From Aegilops tauschii subsp. strangulata (lineage: Eukaryota > Streptophyta > Magnoliopsida > Poales > Poaceae): a stretch of 64,000 bases of DNA. Shown piece by piece: positions 1 to 10,821 of the stretch. A program made the position numbers and the translations under genes. Numbering within the stretch: position 1 is the stretch's first letter; the number at the start of each line of letters is the position of its first letter. Under the pieces are notes generated by a model that saw only the letters and a list, made by a program, of their open reading frames with translations, searched no databases and was not told the DNA's origin. The stretch lies in contig NC_053035.3 in the NCBI RefSeq assembly GCF_002575655.3, positions 87,879,322 to 87,943,321 of the forward strand, written 5' to 3'.

Positions 1-38
1 ACCGGACGGGCCACCGTATTTCGCAGAAAAAACCATTT

Positions 39-168
39 CCCCCTGACTGCTGGGACCCACCAGCTACATCTTCGCACGCAAGGAAGTGCGTCCGGGCAAA
101 AACAAAAAAACGATTCGCCCCCTGACTGCTGGGACCCACCAGCTACATCTTCGCACGCAAGGAAGTGC
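39..168. repeat. Two direct copies of a 51-bp unit
   Basis: A 51-base unit starting CCCCCTGACTGCTGGGACCC occurs at 39-89 and again at 118-168, 79 bases apart, with no mismatch that I can see. It lies inside the transposon end and looks like part of the subterminal repeat structure. Confidence 0.85.
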
Positions 169-597
169 CTGACAGTCAGGACCCACCTGGTCGAAGCGTA
201 CGTAGCGTTGTCATTCTGGTCGCGAACGTGTACGTACAGACTAGTCGATGTAGAGGCGCGCACGTGTCATAGTAGAGGCGTGCACGTAGCATGTACACGT
301 ATGTACAGCGGCCAGGGTGCAAGAAAGTAAATACGGCCACGTACGTACATACGGGCGGGGTCTCGAACGCCTACTCGTGCGTACGTACGGCCAGGGCTCG
401 TGTACATGGCTGGTTCGGAACGGAGAAAGAGCGCCGTCGTCATGTTCATGGGGAGCCAACTGGCTGGGTCGGAACGGAATGCGTCGTCGTGTTCATCGGG
501 AGGGCTTGGACGGAACAGCCAATGGAAACGAGGCCTGGCGTACCGCAGAACGGAGGAAACGGCCTTGTGTTCGACCGGCCACGTTCGAAACGGGATC

Positions 598-1130
598 CTG
601 TTCATCTGGAGGGGTCTGGCGTACCGCAAAACGGAGGAAACGGACCTCTTACGGTCAAAACGGGGGTCCTGTTGATCGGGAGGGGTGTGGCATACCGCAA
701 AACGGGACTCCACGGGATACTGTTCATCTCCATCGTCGACCCCCTCCAGCCTCCACGGGCTACTGTTCATCCACCGTCGACCTCCTCCAGCCTCCACCTG
801 CGACTGTTCATGCACGGGCTCCTGTTCATCCAGCCTCCACCGCGCGCTACTCCACCGGCCACTGTTCAACCAGCCCTCTCTACGGGCTCCTGTTCAACCA
901 CCCCTCCATGGGCTACTGTTCATCCTGCCCTCCACCGTCTACTGTTCATCCTGCCCTCCATGGGGTGGTCCTGTTCATCTTGCCCTCCACGAGGTCCTGT
1001 TCATCCAGCCCCAACCGGCTCGAATCATCGGGGTCCTGTTCATCCAGAGGCAACGCCACGGGGTCCTGTTCATCCACCTCCACAGGGAACTGTTCATCCA
1101 AACCCCCCAGCAACGCTCACTGTTCATCCA
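598..1130. repeat. Array of about 16 CTGTTCATCC-like motifs
   Basis: The motif CTGTTCATC(C/T), with minor variants such as CTGTTCAACC and CTGTTGATC, recurs about 16 times at irregular spacing of roughly 20-60 bases. Between copies the spacers resemble each other loosely (CCTCCAC..., CAACGCCACGGGG). In CACTA elements such repeated subterminal motifs are the binding sites of the TNPA-like protein; that role is inferred here. Long reading frames through this stretch on all three + frames are products of the repeat and GC content, not genes. Confidence 0.85.
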
Positions 1131-1143
1131 GAGGCAGCATCGA

Positions 1144-1293
1144 TCGGCTTCAGTTAGCAGCAGTAGCGAAGGAATCGCTCGATCGGGTTCAGTTAATAGT
1201 CATCGATCGATCGCTCAGGTTCAGTAACGCGTAGCCTGCAGTGCAATCGCTCTGGTTCAGTTAGAGCCCAATGCCTCACTCGGGTTCAGTTAG
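1144..1293. repeat. Second subterminal motif, five copies of GGTTCAGTTAG
   Basis: Five copies of GG(T/C)TCAGTTAG or close variants begin near 1144, 1186, 1216, 1253 and 1282, often preceded by CGATCGG or CTCGG. This is a different motif from the CTGTTCATCC array and lies closer to the terminus. Confidence 0.8.
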
Positions 1294-1626
1294 AGCCCAA
1301 CGCCTCGCACCCATCCGCGTGCGTGTACGAGACAAACGCGCATCGCTTGGCCCCGACCACCCATCCTAACTGGGAACACCCCGATATTTTCCTCGCCCTC
1401 GCTTCTACCACAGTTTTTTCCGTCATGGACGGCCCAAAGAATGTCATGCAGCTGCGTCTCCGGCCCGCCCAGGACGAAAAGCCCATTTTCTATCATGATT
1501 TTTTGTTATAGAAGTAGGAACCCACCACATCTATGATGATACTATGTTTTGTCACAATTAGCGTCATAGAAGTGTCATAAGTATGACAGAAAAAAATCGT
1601 TCGGCCCAAAATGTCACGGATGTGTC

Positions 1627-1640
1627 TTTTTTTTGTAGTG
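1627..1640 (-). repeat. CACTA terminal inverted repeat end
   Basis: The reverse strand reads CACTACAAAAAAAA starting at 1640. The base composition and sharp junction to Copia coding sequence at 1641 support this as the transposon terminus. The expected 3-bp target duplication cannot be tested because the other end is missing; CAT follows on the right. Confidence 0.75.
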
Positions 1641-2580
1641 CATGAAGAACCTGCGAACTATGAGGAAGCGATGATGAGCCCAGATTCCGTGAAATGGCTT
1701 GAGGCCATGAAATCTGAGATGGGCTCCATGTATGAGAACAAAGTATGGACTTTGATTGACTTGCCCGTTGATCGGCGAGCCATTGAGAATAAATGGATCT
1801 TCAAGAGGAAGACGGACGTTGATAGGAGTGTTACTTTCTACAAAGCTCGAATTGTCGCAAAAAGTTTTCGACAAGTTCAAAGTGTTGATTACGATGAGAT
1901 TTTCTCACTCGTAGCGATGCTTAAGTCTGTCCGAATCATGTTAGCAATTTCCACATTTTATGAAATTTGGCAAATGGATGTCAAAACTGCATTCCTTAAT
2001 GGATTTCTTAATGAAGAGTTGTATATGATACAACAAGAAGGTTTTGTCAATCCTAAAGGTGCTAACAAAGTGTGTAGGCTCCAGCGATCCATCTATGGAC
2101 TGGTGCAAGCATCTCGAAGTTGGAATATACGCTTTGATGAGTTGATCAAAGCATATAGTTTTATACAGACTTGCGGTGAAGCATGTATTTACAAGAAAGT
2201 GAGTGGGAGCACTACAGCCTTTCTGATAAGTATATATGAAAGACATATTGTTGATCAGAAATGATGTAGCATTTTCTGGAAAGCATAAAGGAGTGTTTGA
2301 AATGAGTTTTTCAAAGAAAGAACTCGGTAAAGCTGCTTACATATTGAGCATCAAGATCTATAGAGATAGATCAAAACGCTTGATAAGTTTTTTTAATAAG
2401 TACATACCTTGACAAGATTTTGAAGTAGTTCAAAATGAAACAGTCAAAGAAGGAGTTCTTGCCTGTGTTGCAAGGTGTGAAATTGAGTAAAGACTCAAAA
2501 CCCGACCACGGCAGAAAATAGAAAGAGAATGAAAAGTCATTCCCTATGCCTCAGTCATAGGTTCTATAAAGTATGCTATG
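1641..2580 (+). pseudogene. Copia reverse transcriptase fragment, 5' truncated
   Basis: The encoded protein shows the start of the Copia RT domain (EPANYEEAMMSPDS, WLEAMKSEMGS), the IENKWIFKRK and KARIVAKSFRQ motifs, then MDVKTAFLNGFL and QRSIYGLVQASRSWN. All are typical of RVT_2. It copies element RNA to DNA in family members. Around 2221-2245 the expected YVDD catalytic box is replaced by ISIYERHIV with a frame change, so the enzyme cannot be active. Beyond 2264 the RT continues only as a frameshifted relic (AAYILSIKIYRDRS). The N-terminal side is cut off at 1640 by the CACTA terminus. Confidence 0.88.
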
Positions 2581-3978
2581 TGATAACCCACAAGTATAGG
2601 GGATCGCAAAAGTTTTCGAGGGTAGAGTATTCAACCCAAATTTATTGATTCGACACAAGGGGAGCCAAAGAATATTCTCAAGTATTAGCAGTTGAGTTTT
2701 CAATTCAACCACACCTCAACGACTTAATATCTGCAGCAAAGTATTTACTAGCAAACTAGTATGGAAGTAATGGTAACGGTGGCAAAAGTAACAGTAGCAG
2801 TTTTTTGTAGTAATCGTAACAGTGGCAACGAAAAAGTAACTAAGCAAAGATCAATATGTAAAAGCTCGTAGGCAATGGATCAATGGTGGATAATTATGTC
2901 AGATGCGATTCCTCATGCAAGAGTTATAACATAGGGTGACACAGAACAAGCTCCAGTTCATCAATGTAATGTAGGCATGTATTCCGAATATAGTCATGCG
3001 TGCTTATGGAAAAGAACTTGCATGACATCTGTCCTACCCTCCCGTGGAAGCGGGGTCCTATTGGAAACTAAGGGATATTAAGGCCTCCTTTTAATAGTGT
3101 ATCGGACCAAAGCATTAACACTTAGTGAAAACATGAACTCCTCAAAGTACGGTCATCACCGGGAGTGGTCCTGATTATTGTCGCTTCGGGGTTGCCGGAT
3201 CATAACAAATAGTAGGTGACTATTGATGTGCAAGATAGGATCAAGAACTCACATATATTCATGAAAACATAATAGATTCAGATCCGAAATCATGGCACTC
3301 GGGCCCTAATGACAAGCATTAAGCATAGCAAAGTCATAGCAACATCAATCTTAGAACATAATGGATAATAGGGATCAAACCCTAACAAAACTAACTCGAT
3401 TACATGGTAAATCTCATCCAACCCATCACCGTCCAGTAGGCCTACGATGGGATTACTCACGCATGGCGGTGAGCATCATGAAATTGGTGATGGAGGATGG
3501 TTGATGATGACGATGGCGACAGACTCCCCTCTCCGGAGCCCCGAACGGACTCCAGATCAGCCCTCCCGAGGAAGATTAGGGCTTGGCGGCGGCTCCGTAT
3601 CGTAAAACGCGATGAATCCTTCTCTCTGATTTTTTTTCTTCCCAAACATGAATATATGGAGTTGGGGTTGAGGTCGGTGGAGTCCCAGGGGGGCCACGAG
3701 GCAGGGGGCACGCACCAGGGGGGCGCCCTGCACCCTCGTGGACAGGGTGTGGGCCCCCTGATGCTGATTCTTTCGCTAGTATTTTTCATTAATTCCAAAA
3801 CGTGTCTCCGTGGATTTTCAGGTCATTCCGAGAACTTTTATTTCTACACAAAAATAACACCATGGCAGTTCTGCTGAAAACAGCGTCAGGCCGGGTTAGT
3901 TCCATTCAAATCATGCAAGTTAGAGTCCAAAACAAGGGCAAAAGTGTTTGGAAAAGTAGATACGTTGGCGACGTATCA
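2581..3978 (-). repeat. 3' LTR of the outer Gypsy element
   Basis: It runs TGATAACCCACAAG to GACGTATCA on the + strand, with the LTR itself reading TGATACGTCG...TTATCA on the - strand. Compared with the 5' LTR over roughly the first 660 aligned bases I count about 33 substitutions (about 5%) plus several small indels. A TATA-like CCATATATTC (- strand, near 3650) lies downstream of a GC-rich palindrome (arms 3694-3701 and 3734-3741). Reading frames on either strand inside this LTR are incidental. Confidence 0.93.
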
Positions 3979-4415
3979 ACTCCCCCAAGCTTAAACCTTT
4001 ACAAACTCTGTTTGATCTTGTTGTTGCAAATATGTAAAGCCAGCATTCAACTTTTCAGCAAAGATTATGAACTAACCTTATTCAGAATAACATTTAGGTC
4101 TCATGTTTACTCATATCAATGGCATAATCAACTAGCGAGCAATAATAATGAATCTCAGATGACAACACTTTCTCAAAACAATCATAACATGATATAACAA
4201 GATGGTATCTCGCAAGCCCTTTCTGAGACCGCAAAACATAAATGCAGAGCACCCTTGAAGATGAAGGACTGACTAGACATTGTAATTCATGGTAAAAGAG
4301 ATCCAGTCACAGTCATACCCAATGTAAGTTAATAGCTATGCATGCAAATGACAGCGGTGCTCTCCAAGTGGTGCTTTTTAATAAGAGAAGGATGACTCAA
4401 CATAAAATTAAATAG
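3979..4415 (-). other. Polypurine tract and 3' noncoding end of the outer Gypsy
   Basis: Right next to the LTR the - strand reads AAGCTTGGGGGAGT (3979-3992), a good polypurine tract for plus-strand priming. The rest to 4415 is AT-rich noncoding sequence with no sustained reading frame. The Tat-type element inserted at its far edge, duplicating ATAGG (4416-4420). Confidence 0.75.
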
Positions 4416-4420
4416 ATAGG

Positions 4421-4897
4421 TGAGGGAGTCCTTGACTAAGGGGTCCTCGGGCGTCCGGCCTGTTAGCCATGGGCCGGACTGATAGGCTGTGAAGATACAA
4501 AGACCGAAGACTTTACCCGTGTCCGGATGGGACTCTCCTTGGCGTGGAAGGCAAGCTTGGCGATCAAATATGTAGATCCTTTTCTTTGTCACTGACCTTG
4601 TGTAACTCTAGATCCTCCTGGTGTCTATATAAACAGGAGGACTTAGTCCGGAGGAGAGGGATATAACCATAGTCATACAGGCTAGACTTTTAGGGTTTAG
4701 CCACTACGATCTCGTGGTAGATCAACTCTTGTAATACTCATATTCATCAAGATCAATCAAGCAGGAAGTAGGGTATTACTTCCATAGAGAGGGCCCGAGC
4801 CTGGGTAAACATTGTGTCCCCCGCCTCCTGTTACCGTCATCCTTAGACGGACAGTTCGAGACCCCCTACCCGAGATCCGCCGGTTTTGACACCGAGA
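4421..4897 (+). repeat. 5' LTR of the Tat-type Gypsy
   Basis: It begins TGAGGGAGTCC and ends GACACCGAGA; the terminal CA of the right copy has become GA here. A TATA box, TATATAAA, lies at 4626-4633 and fits a promoter for the + strand genomic RNA. Confidence 0.93.
4624..4634 (+). promoter_or_regulatory. LTR TATA box (Tat-type element)
   Basis: TCTATATAAAC occurs in the 5' LTR and at the same place in the 3' LTR (14084-14094). It is the only strong TATA box in the LTR and lies about 270 bases before the LTR end. Confidence 0.7.
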
Positions 4898-4915
4898 TTG
4901 GTGCTTTCATTGAGA
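4898..4915 (+). other. Primer binding site region of the Tat-type element
   Basis: Directly after the LTR comes TTGGTGCTTTCATTGAGA, in the position of a tRNA primer binding site. I could not assign the tRNA with confidence. Confidence 0.5.
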
Positions 4916-4923
4916 GTTCCACT

Positions 4924-6150
4924 GTGGCGTCGAAGACAGGATCGATGGCTCGCCTTGTTCTCAAGGACAATATCACCTCCGGAGGAGCACTGGCCCCAGG
5001 CCAAACCCTCCGGCTGGGCGGCTTTACCATGACCGCCCATTCGGCCGTTGAGCCGACGATGACCTCCCGGGTCATTGATAATCCCCTTCGTATCGACTCC
5101 GGACACTCCAAGCAGATGGATCCAGTGGAGCTTTCGTCTTTAAACGAACTCCTCGACCACATCGCCGCCCTGGGGGTCGCTACAGACTATGATCGAATTG
5201 GGCTTAAACCCGATCAGAGAGAAATCAAATCTCCGCCGATCATTCACCAGATAGCGGTAGTCGAGGAGCGAGACGACAACTCTTCCGCCATACTAAGGAC
5301 GAACTATGTCCAGATCTCCGATCTCATAGAACTGGACACCCATCTGCGAGGAGATGCATCCCGCCCTCCGAACATAGAATCGGACGGCGGGCCCAGGAAA
5401 TTAGTGGATATCCCGGAGCCCGATCTGTTAAATTCGGATGACCTTCAGATTCCGAATCCAAAATTGGGTCAGGGTTCAGATTTAAAACCACCCACCCACC
5501 CACATATAAGCGCTCTCATGAGCATACAATAGCAGTCTCAGGAAACGGTCCACCACTTCTGGGCCAGATTCCTTCTTGTCAAAGACAAGATTAAAGATTG
5601 CCGCGACGAGGAAGGAATCTCAGCATTCCGAAACAATTGAATGGACAAAGGAATCCTCAACGCCATCAACCGCCGTCGCATATTACACTTTGCTGACCTG
5701 GCAACTATCGTACAGAAGTACAGCGCAGTGGAAAGCACCTGGAAAACTCAGACACCCCGTTGGGAACCATCGGTCCACACTCAACCCCTCATTCAGGGGA
5801 AAAGGGTGCACCCTCGTGGCACGCCCGTCCCAATAGTAAAGAAATACAAATCCACTACGGGGCGCGGAACCGTTCTGGAAGGATGGCTTGATGGGCCATG
5901 CAAAATACACGCAACACCGGATAACATACCAACCCACAGCCTTAGAGCATGTTGGATACTCCGGCAAGTGGCCAAGAGCGGCGATGATATCCTCACCAAG
6001 AATACACCAGAACAACAACCCCCAGAAGATGACGACCCCAAAGTATTGACGGACTTCAAGACATTCGCTTCAAACAATAGGCGCAAAAGGGCACTCCGTG
6101 AACTCACCGAAGTCTGCCAAATCGCAGCAATAAACCCTTGGAACGACACG
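4924..6150 (+). pseudogene. Gag of the Tat-type element, degenerate
   Basis: The frame opens at 4924 (MASKTGSMARLV) shortly after the PBS. It is closed by TAG at 5530-5532 and TGA at 5638-5640, yet the same frame continues beyond each stop with gag-like sequence (SQETVHHFWARFLLVKDKI; DKGILNAINRRR; LADLATIVQKY). Gag packages the RNA and forms the particle. The region is short for a Tat gag, the central capsid part seems deleted, and no intact CCHC zinc knuckle is visible near the PCKIHATPDN stretch where one would be expected. Confidence 0.75.
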
Positions 6151-6729
6151 GCTATAACTTTTAATGCCAGTGACGAACCAAAACACAGAGCAGTCCGAGT
6201 ACCAGCTGCCTTGGTTCTCAGTCCAATTGTGGACGGCTTTCGGCTCACCAAGGTTCTCATGGACGGCGGCAGCGGACTAAACCTCATCTACGAGGACTCA
6301 CTCCACAAGATGGAAATAGACAGGAGCCACATCAAGTAAAGCAGCACGTCCTTCCGAGGAATCATCCCCAGTCGGGAGGCGCGGTGTGCGGGAAAAATCA
6401 CACTTGACGTGGTATTCGGCACACCGGAGAACTATCGGTCCGAAGAAATAACCTTCCAAGTGGCCCCTTTCAACAGCGGATATCACGCCCTGCTGGGGCG
6501 AGACGCTTTTACACGCTTCCAAGCTATACCTCATTATGGGTACATGAAGCTCAAGATGCCCGGGCCCAACGGCATAATCACTCTTATCAGTGATCCGGAC
6601 ATAGCACTCCGTGCCGAAAACAAAACCGCATCCCTGGCCCTCGAGGCATTATCTGAAGCCCTCGCGGCCGAAGAACTAACCACATTACGCTCTACGGTGG
6701 ATAGGGACGATGTGATCCTAGACAAATGA
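6151..6729 (+). pseudogene. Aspartic protease of the Tat-type element
   Basis: The motif LMDGGSGLNLIYEDSL (about 6256-6303) matches the Tat/Athila form of the retroviral-type aspartic protease, where D-G-G-S replaces the usual D-S/T-G. A second conserved stretch, YHALLGRDAFTRFQAIPHY (about 6481-6537), follows. The enzyme would cut the polyprotein. TAA at 6337-6339 splits the domain and TGA at 6727-6729 separates it from RT, both in the same frame as gag. Confidence 0.82.
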
Positions 6730-8679
6730 CCCAAGTCCACCTCCTTCAAACCAGCAGAAGAAATAGTCAAATTCCAAGTCCATCCAATGGACCCCAACAA
6801 GATAGCATCTATTGGGGTACAACTCGACCCAGCGGTCGATGCCGCGCTACGAAAGTTCCTATGCAAGAATTTGGACATATTCGCCTGGCACCCTTCTGAC
6901 ATGCCAGGAATCCCACGCAGGCTAGCCAAACACAGTGTCAATATCCTTAAGGGATATAAACCGGTTAAACAAACACTGCGGCGTTTTTCCGAACCCAAAC
7001 GACAAGAGCTAGCCAAGTTACTCGAAGCCGGATTCATCAGAGAAATAAAACACCCGGACTGGCTAGCAAACCTGGTGATGGTACCAAAGAAGGATAAATC
7101 CTGGCACCTATGTGTCGATTTCAAAGACCTCAACGAGGCTTGCCCTAAGGATCCCTTCCCCCTCCCCCGGATCGATCAGATCATCGACGCAACCGCAGGA
7201 CATGACTCACTGTGTTTTCTCGACGCATACTCCGGATACCATCAGATCAAGATGAAGGAGTCCGATCAAGCCGCAACGACATTCATTACCCCATATGGGC
7301 CTTTCTACTTCAACTCTATGCCTTTCGGGCTCAAAAATGCGGGCGCCACTTACCAACGCATGATTCAAACATGCTTGGAAAAGCAGATCAGCAAGAATGT
7401 AGAAGCATATGTGGACGACGTCATCATTAAGACCAGGCACGTCGAGTCGCTAATAGACGATTTACGTCTCACATTCGACAACCTCCGTACATACGACAGT
7501 AAGGTCAATCCAGAAAAATGTGTTTTCGGCGTCCCCGCCGGAAAACTGCTGGGCTTCATTGTTTCCAGCAGAGGAATCGAAGCAAATCCAGCCAAAAGCC
7601 GAGCTTTGTCGCAATTGGCTACACCAACAGACCTTAAACAGGTCCAAAAATTGGCCGGATGTGTGGCAGCGTTAAGCCGCTTTATCTCCGGATTGGGAGA
7701 AAAGGCATTGCCACTGTACCGCCTACTCTGGCGCACCGATCACTTCGAGTGGACGGATGCGGCAACGGCCGGACTGGAAGAAATAAAAGCCTTCCTAGCG
7801 AGCAACCTAATCCTGGTCGCGCCAAATGTCGGTGAACCCATGCTATTATACATAAGCGCCATGCTCGTTGTTGAGCGAGAGCAGGTCAGACACAAGTTCC
7901 CGCTTCAGAAGCCGGTATATTACGTATCCACTGTTCTCACACCATGCAAATCCCGGTACCCTCATTATCAAAAGATAGCATACGCGGTCTTTATGGCATC
8001 CCGAAAGCTGCGACACTATTTTCAAGAGTGTTCGATCACGGTGGCTTTCGAAGTACCACTCAATGATATAATAAACAACCGCGATGCTACGGGCCGAATT
8101 GCCAAATGGGCCATTGAGCTCCTTCCATTTGACATAACATACAAACCATGTCGAGCCATCAAATCCCAAGTATTGGCGGACTTCATCGCCGAATGGACAG
8201 AGGCCGAACTCCCTAAGGAGTACGGCACATATTCCAACTGGGTCATGTATTTCGATGGCTCCAAAATGCTGGCAGAATTAGGAGCGGGTGTCATTTTAAC
8301 GTCCCCCACTGGAGATGTAGTCCAGTACGTACTCCAGATATTATATACAGACTCCAACAACGCAGCCGAGTACGAGGCCTTATTGCATGGTCTTCAGATT
8401 GCTGTCTCCATGGGCATACAACGCCTAGAAATGCGTGGGGACTCAAACCTCGCAATATCTCAAATTAACGGAGATTTTGACGCCAAAGATCTGAAGATGG
8501 CGGCTTACCGCAATGCCGCCCTAAAAATGTCAGCTCGGTTCGAGGGGCTCGAGTTTCATCACGTGGCTCGAGAAAGTAATCAAGCGGCGGACGTCCTCGC
8601 TCGCATCGGCGCCAAACGCGACCCCGTCCCACCTAACATCTTTCTGGAAAGGATTTTTAAGCCATCTGTGGTGTGGTAA
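6730..8679 (+). pseudogene. Reverse transcriptase and RNase H domains of the Tat-type element
   Basis: A 630-residue open stretch from 6787 holds the RT: VKQTLRRFSEPKRQ, FIREIKHPDWLANLVMVPKK, the DFKDLNEACPKDPFPLPRID motif, FLDAYSGYHQI, MPFGLKNAGATYQ and an intact YVDD at 7408-7419. A classical RNase H-like part follows (VYYVSTVLTPCKSRYPHYQK, then YKPCRAIKSQVLADF). An extra archaeal-type RNase H comes next (MYFDGSKMLAELGAGVIL, NNAAEYEALLHGL, RGDSNLAISQI, HVARESNQAADVLA). This part is the best preserved of the element and could fold into an enzyme, but upstream and downstream stops isolate it from gag and integrase. Confidence 0.92.
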
Positions 8680-10036
8680 GGGGAGAGCGGCGACACTAGT
8701 CCGGACCCGAACACAACCCCATATTCCAAACACACCGCTATCATCGGGGGCTCAGCCACCGAAATAACACCGTCGGCCCATCTCATTATGGCAGTAATTG
8801 CCCCATGGACAGAACCCTACTTGGCTTACCTTAATAGGAAGGAACTCCCTGAGGATCAGAACGAGGCCCGCCGCATTGTCCGGCATTCGAAGGCCTATAA
8901 GGTTCACGACGGAGAGCTCTAAAAGAATAGTGCTACCGGAGTCCTTCAAAGATGTATCTCCGAGGAGGAGGGGCGGCAGCTCCTAGCTGAAATTCATGCT
9001 GGTCTCGGCGGCCACCATGCCGCAGCTCGGGCCCTTGCTAGCAAGGCCTTCCGTACAGGTTTTTATTGGCCGACGGCCTGAGCAGACGCGCAGGACCTTG
9101 TCCAACGTTGCGTCGGATGCCAGCTTTTCGCTAACCAGAGCCATATGCCACCCAACGCTCTGCAAAAAATCCCCATCACTTGGCCTTTCGCAGTCTGGGG
9201 GCTTGATATGGTCGGACCCATTAAAGAGGAAGCCATAAGAAACAATAGCTGTTGGTCATGGTGGATAAAAGCACTAAGTGGATAGAGGCCAAACCAGTTA
9301 AAACGGCCGAGGCCGGACCAGTGATAGACTTTATATCCGGCGTTGTACACCGTTATGGTGTTCCACACAGCATCATCACTGATAACGGCTCCAACTTTAC
9401 AGCCGATGAGGTGAAAAACTGGTGCGCCAATCTGGGCATTAAGCTCGATTACGCCTCCGTCTATCACCTGCAAACAAACGGTCAAGTCGAACGGGCCAAT
9501 GGTCTTATTATGAGCGGCATCAAACCCAGGATGGTGCGATCTTTGAAGGAATCAAACAAGCACTAGGTTGAGGAGCTCGACTCCGTACTCTGGGGGTTGC
9601 GGACCATGCCCAATCGCACTACCGGATACACACTTTCTTCATGGTGTACGGCGCAGAGGCGGTGTTACCCTGCGACATTATTCATGACTCACCTCGAGAG
9701 CACATGTACGAAGAGAGAGAAGCCGAGCTCAATCGGCAGGACAGCCTAGACGCCCTGGAGGAGGAGCACGGCGTTGAAAAAGCCCGTTTCACATTTTATC
9801 AACAATAGGCCCGCAGATATCAAAGCAGAGAAGTACGGGCCAAGACTTACAATGTTGGCGAACTCGTTCTACGCTTGCCGGAGAAGAAAAAGGACAAACT
9901 CAAGCCCAAATGGGAAGGTCCCTTCATCATTGACGATGTTCTCACTGGAGGAGCGTACCGCCTGCGTGATGCGTCAAATAATCTCTTAGAGCAGAACCCT
10001 TGGAACGCGGCCGGAATCCGAAGATTCTATGCTTAG
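8680..10036 (+). pseudogene. Integrase of the Tat-type element, broken
   Basis: After TAA at 8677-8679 the same frame continues with the integrase zinc-binding domain: H and H in EIHAGLGGHHAAARAL, and C-x2-C in RCVGCQ (about 8986-9132). Two more stops interrupt it (TAA 8920-8922, TGA 9079-9081). The catalytic core has its first Asp in WGLDMVGP (about 9193-9216), then a frameshift near 9243. The second Asp is in SIITDNGSNF and the Glu in GQVERANGL (about 9367-9500). More frameshifts follow, and the C-terminal end reads KPKWEGPFIIDDVLTGGAYR and NPWNAAGIRRFYA to a stop at about 10034-10036. Confidence 0.85.
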
Positions 10037-10821
10037 AGCCGAATTCTTTGTTTGTCTCCTTCTCCCTACTGTTCCCTTTGTTTTTTCCTCTCTTTTTGCT
10101 TTTCCCCCTTTTTTTAGCCTTAAAGCTTTTCGTGCGGCTTAACCGCGCACCGGTAACATACACATACTTACATATGTACGTCCATCATACCTGGGGGCTT
10201 GTTGGACAGAAGCTTGTTATTATTTTCCGAGCACCAAGCTCATCACATATGCGTTTTTCCATATGTCCCTTTTCTTCGCCATTATATGTACGTCCAAGCT
10301 GGGTTGCCTGGCTCCTGCGCTTATGCGCTACGTTCCCGTTAGTTCGGCTAGGGCATAAAGGGAGCACCTCTGCGATTGTTACTGCCGAGTCATCCGGATG
10401 AGTACCTCAGACTGGGTGAAGCCGAAAGCTAGCGTTCTTAAGGGAATATTCGGTCGGTGGACTAAAGATGTTTTTTGCATTTACTACATTGTGAAACCCC
10501 AGAAGTTAAAACATACTGCGATTTTTGAATCCCAGTTCGGACATGCGCATTAACGCATGGATACCCAGGGAAAGGAACCCTTAACGGAACTATTCTCTTT
10601 GGAAGATGTTTCTTACAATCTTAATGTAATATAACATAACTAGCCGGATACAACTTGTCTGTTCAATCACTATGACCCCTACGCCCGGTTTCCAAGCATA
10701 CACCGGTCTATTCGGCCGCAATAGTTTTCGGAAACACTCTGCACCTTTGGGTCCAGAGGTCGAAGTGAAAAGGTCTGCCATGACAATCGTTTTACAATTC
10801 AGCTAGAAGGAAAATACACAG
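10037..10821. other. Noncoding spacer between pol and the antisense gene
   Basis: No reading frame with recognisable protein features occurs. A pyrimidine-rich run (about 10060-10115) follows the pol stop, and the stretch TACCTGGGGGCTTGTTGGAC near 10190 is GC-rich. This is the intergenic part where the + strand pol and the - strand antisense gene face each other tail to tail. Confidence 0.6.

Larger units (their letters stand above)
1..1640. mobile_element. Terminal part of a CACTA-type DNA transposon (one end only)
   Basis: The segment ends with TTTTTTTTGTAGTG at 1627-1640; read on the other strand this is CACTACAAAAAAAA, the terminus expected of CACTA elements. Inward lie two arrays of short direct motifs (598-1130 and 1144-1293), the kind of subterminal array that the element-encoded binding protein recognises in this superfamily. 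Immediately after 1640 the sequence switches to Copia pol, so this element apparently inserted into that Copia. The other terminus is outside the window. No transposase is visible here, so it may be a non-autonomous copy or only the end of a longer one. The CACTA class is known biology; the insertion into Copia is inferred from the sharp junction. Confidence 0.75.

Noticed and set aside
291..1234. Long overlapping + strand reading frames (up to 305 codons) in all three frames
   Set aside because: They follow the CTGTTCATCC repeat array, are Ser/Pro/Arg-rich, overlap each other and resemble no family; stop-poor composition explains them.
3457..4197. Frames on both strands at the left LTR edge
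   Set aside because: They cross the LTR boundary at 3978 or lie inside the LTR; the equivalent frames in the other LTR are shifted.
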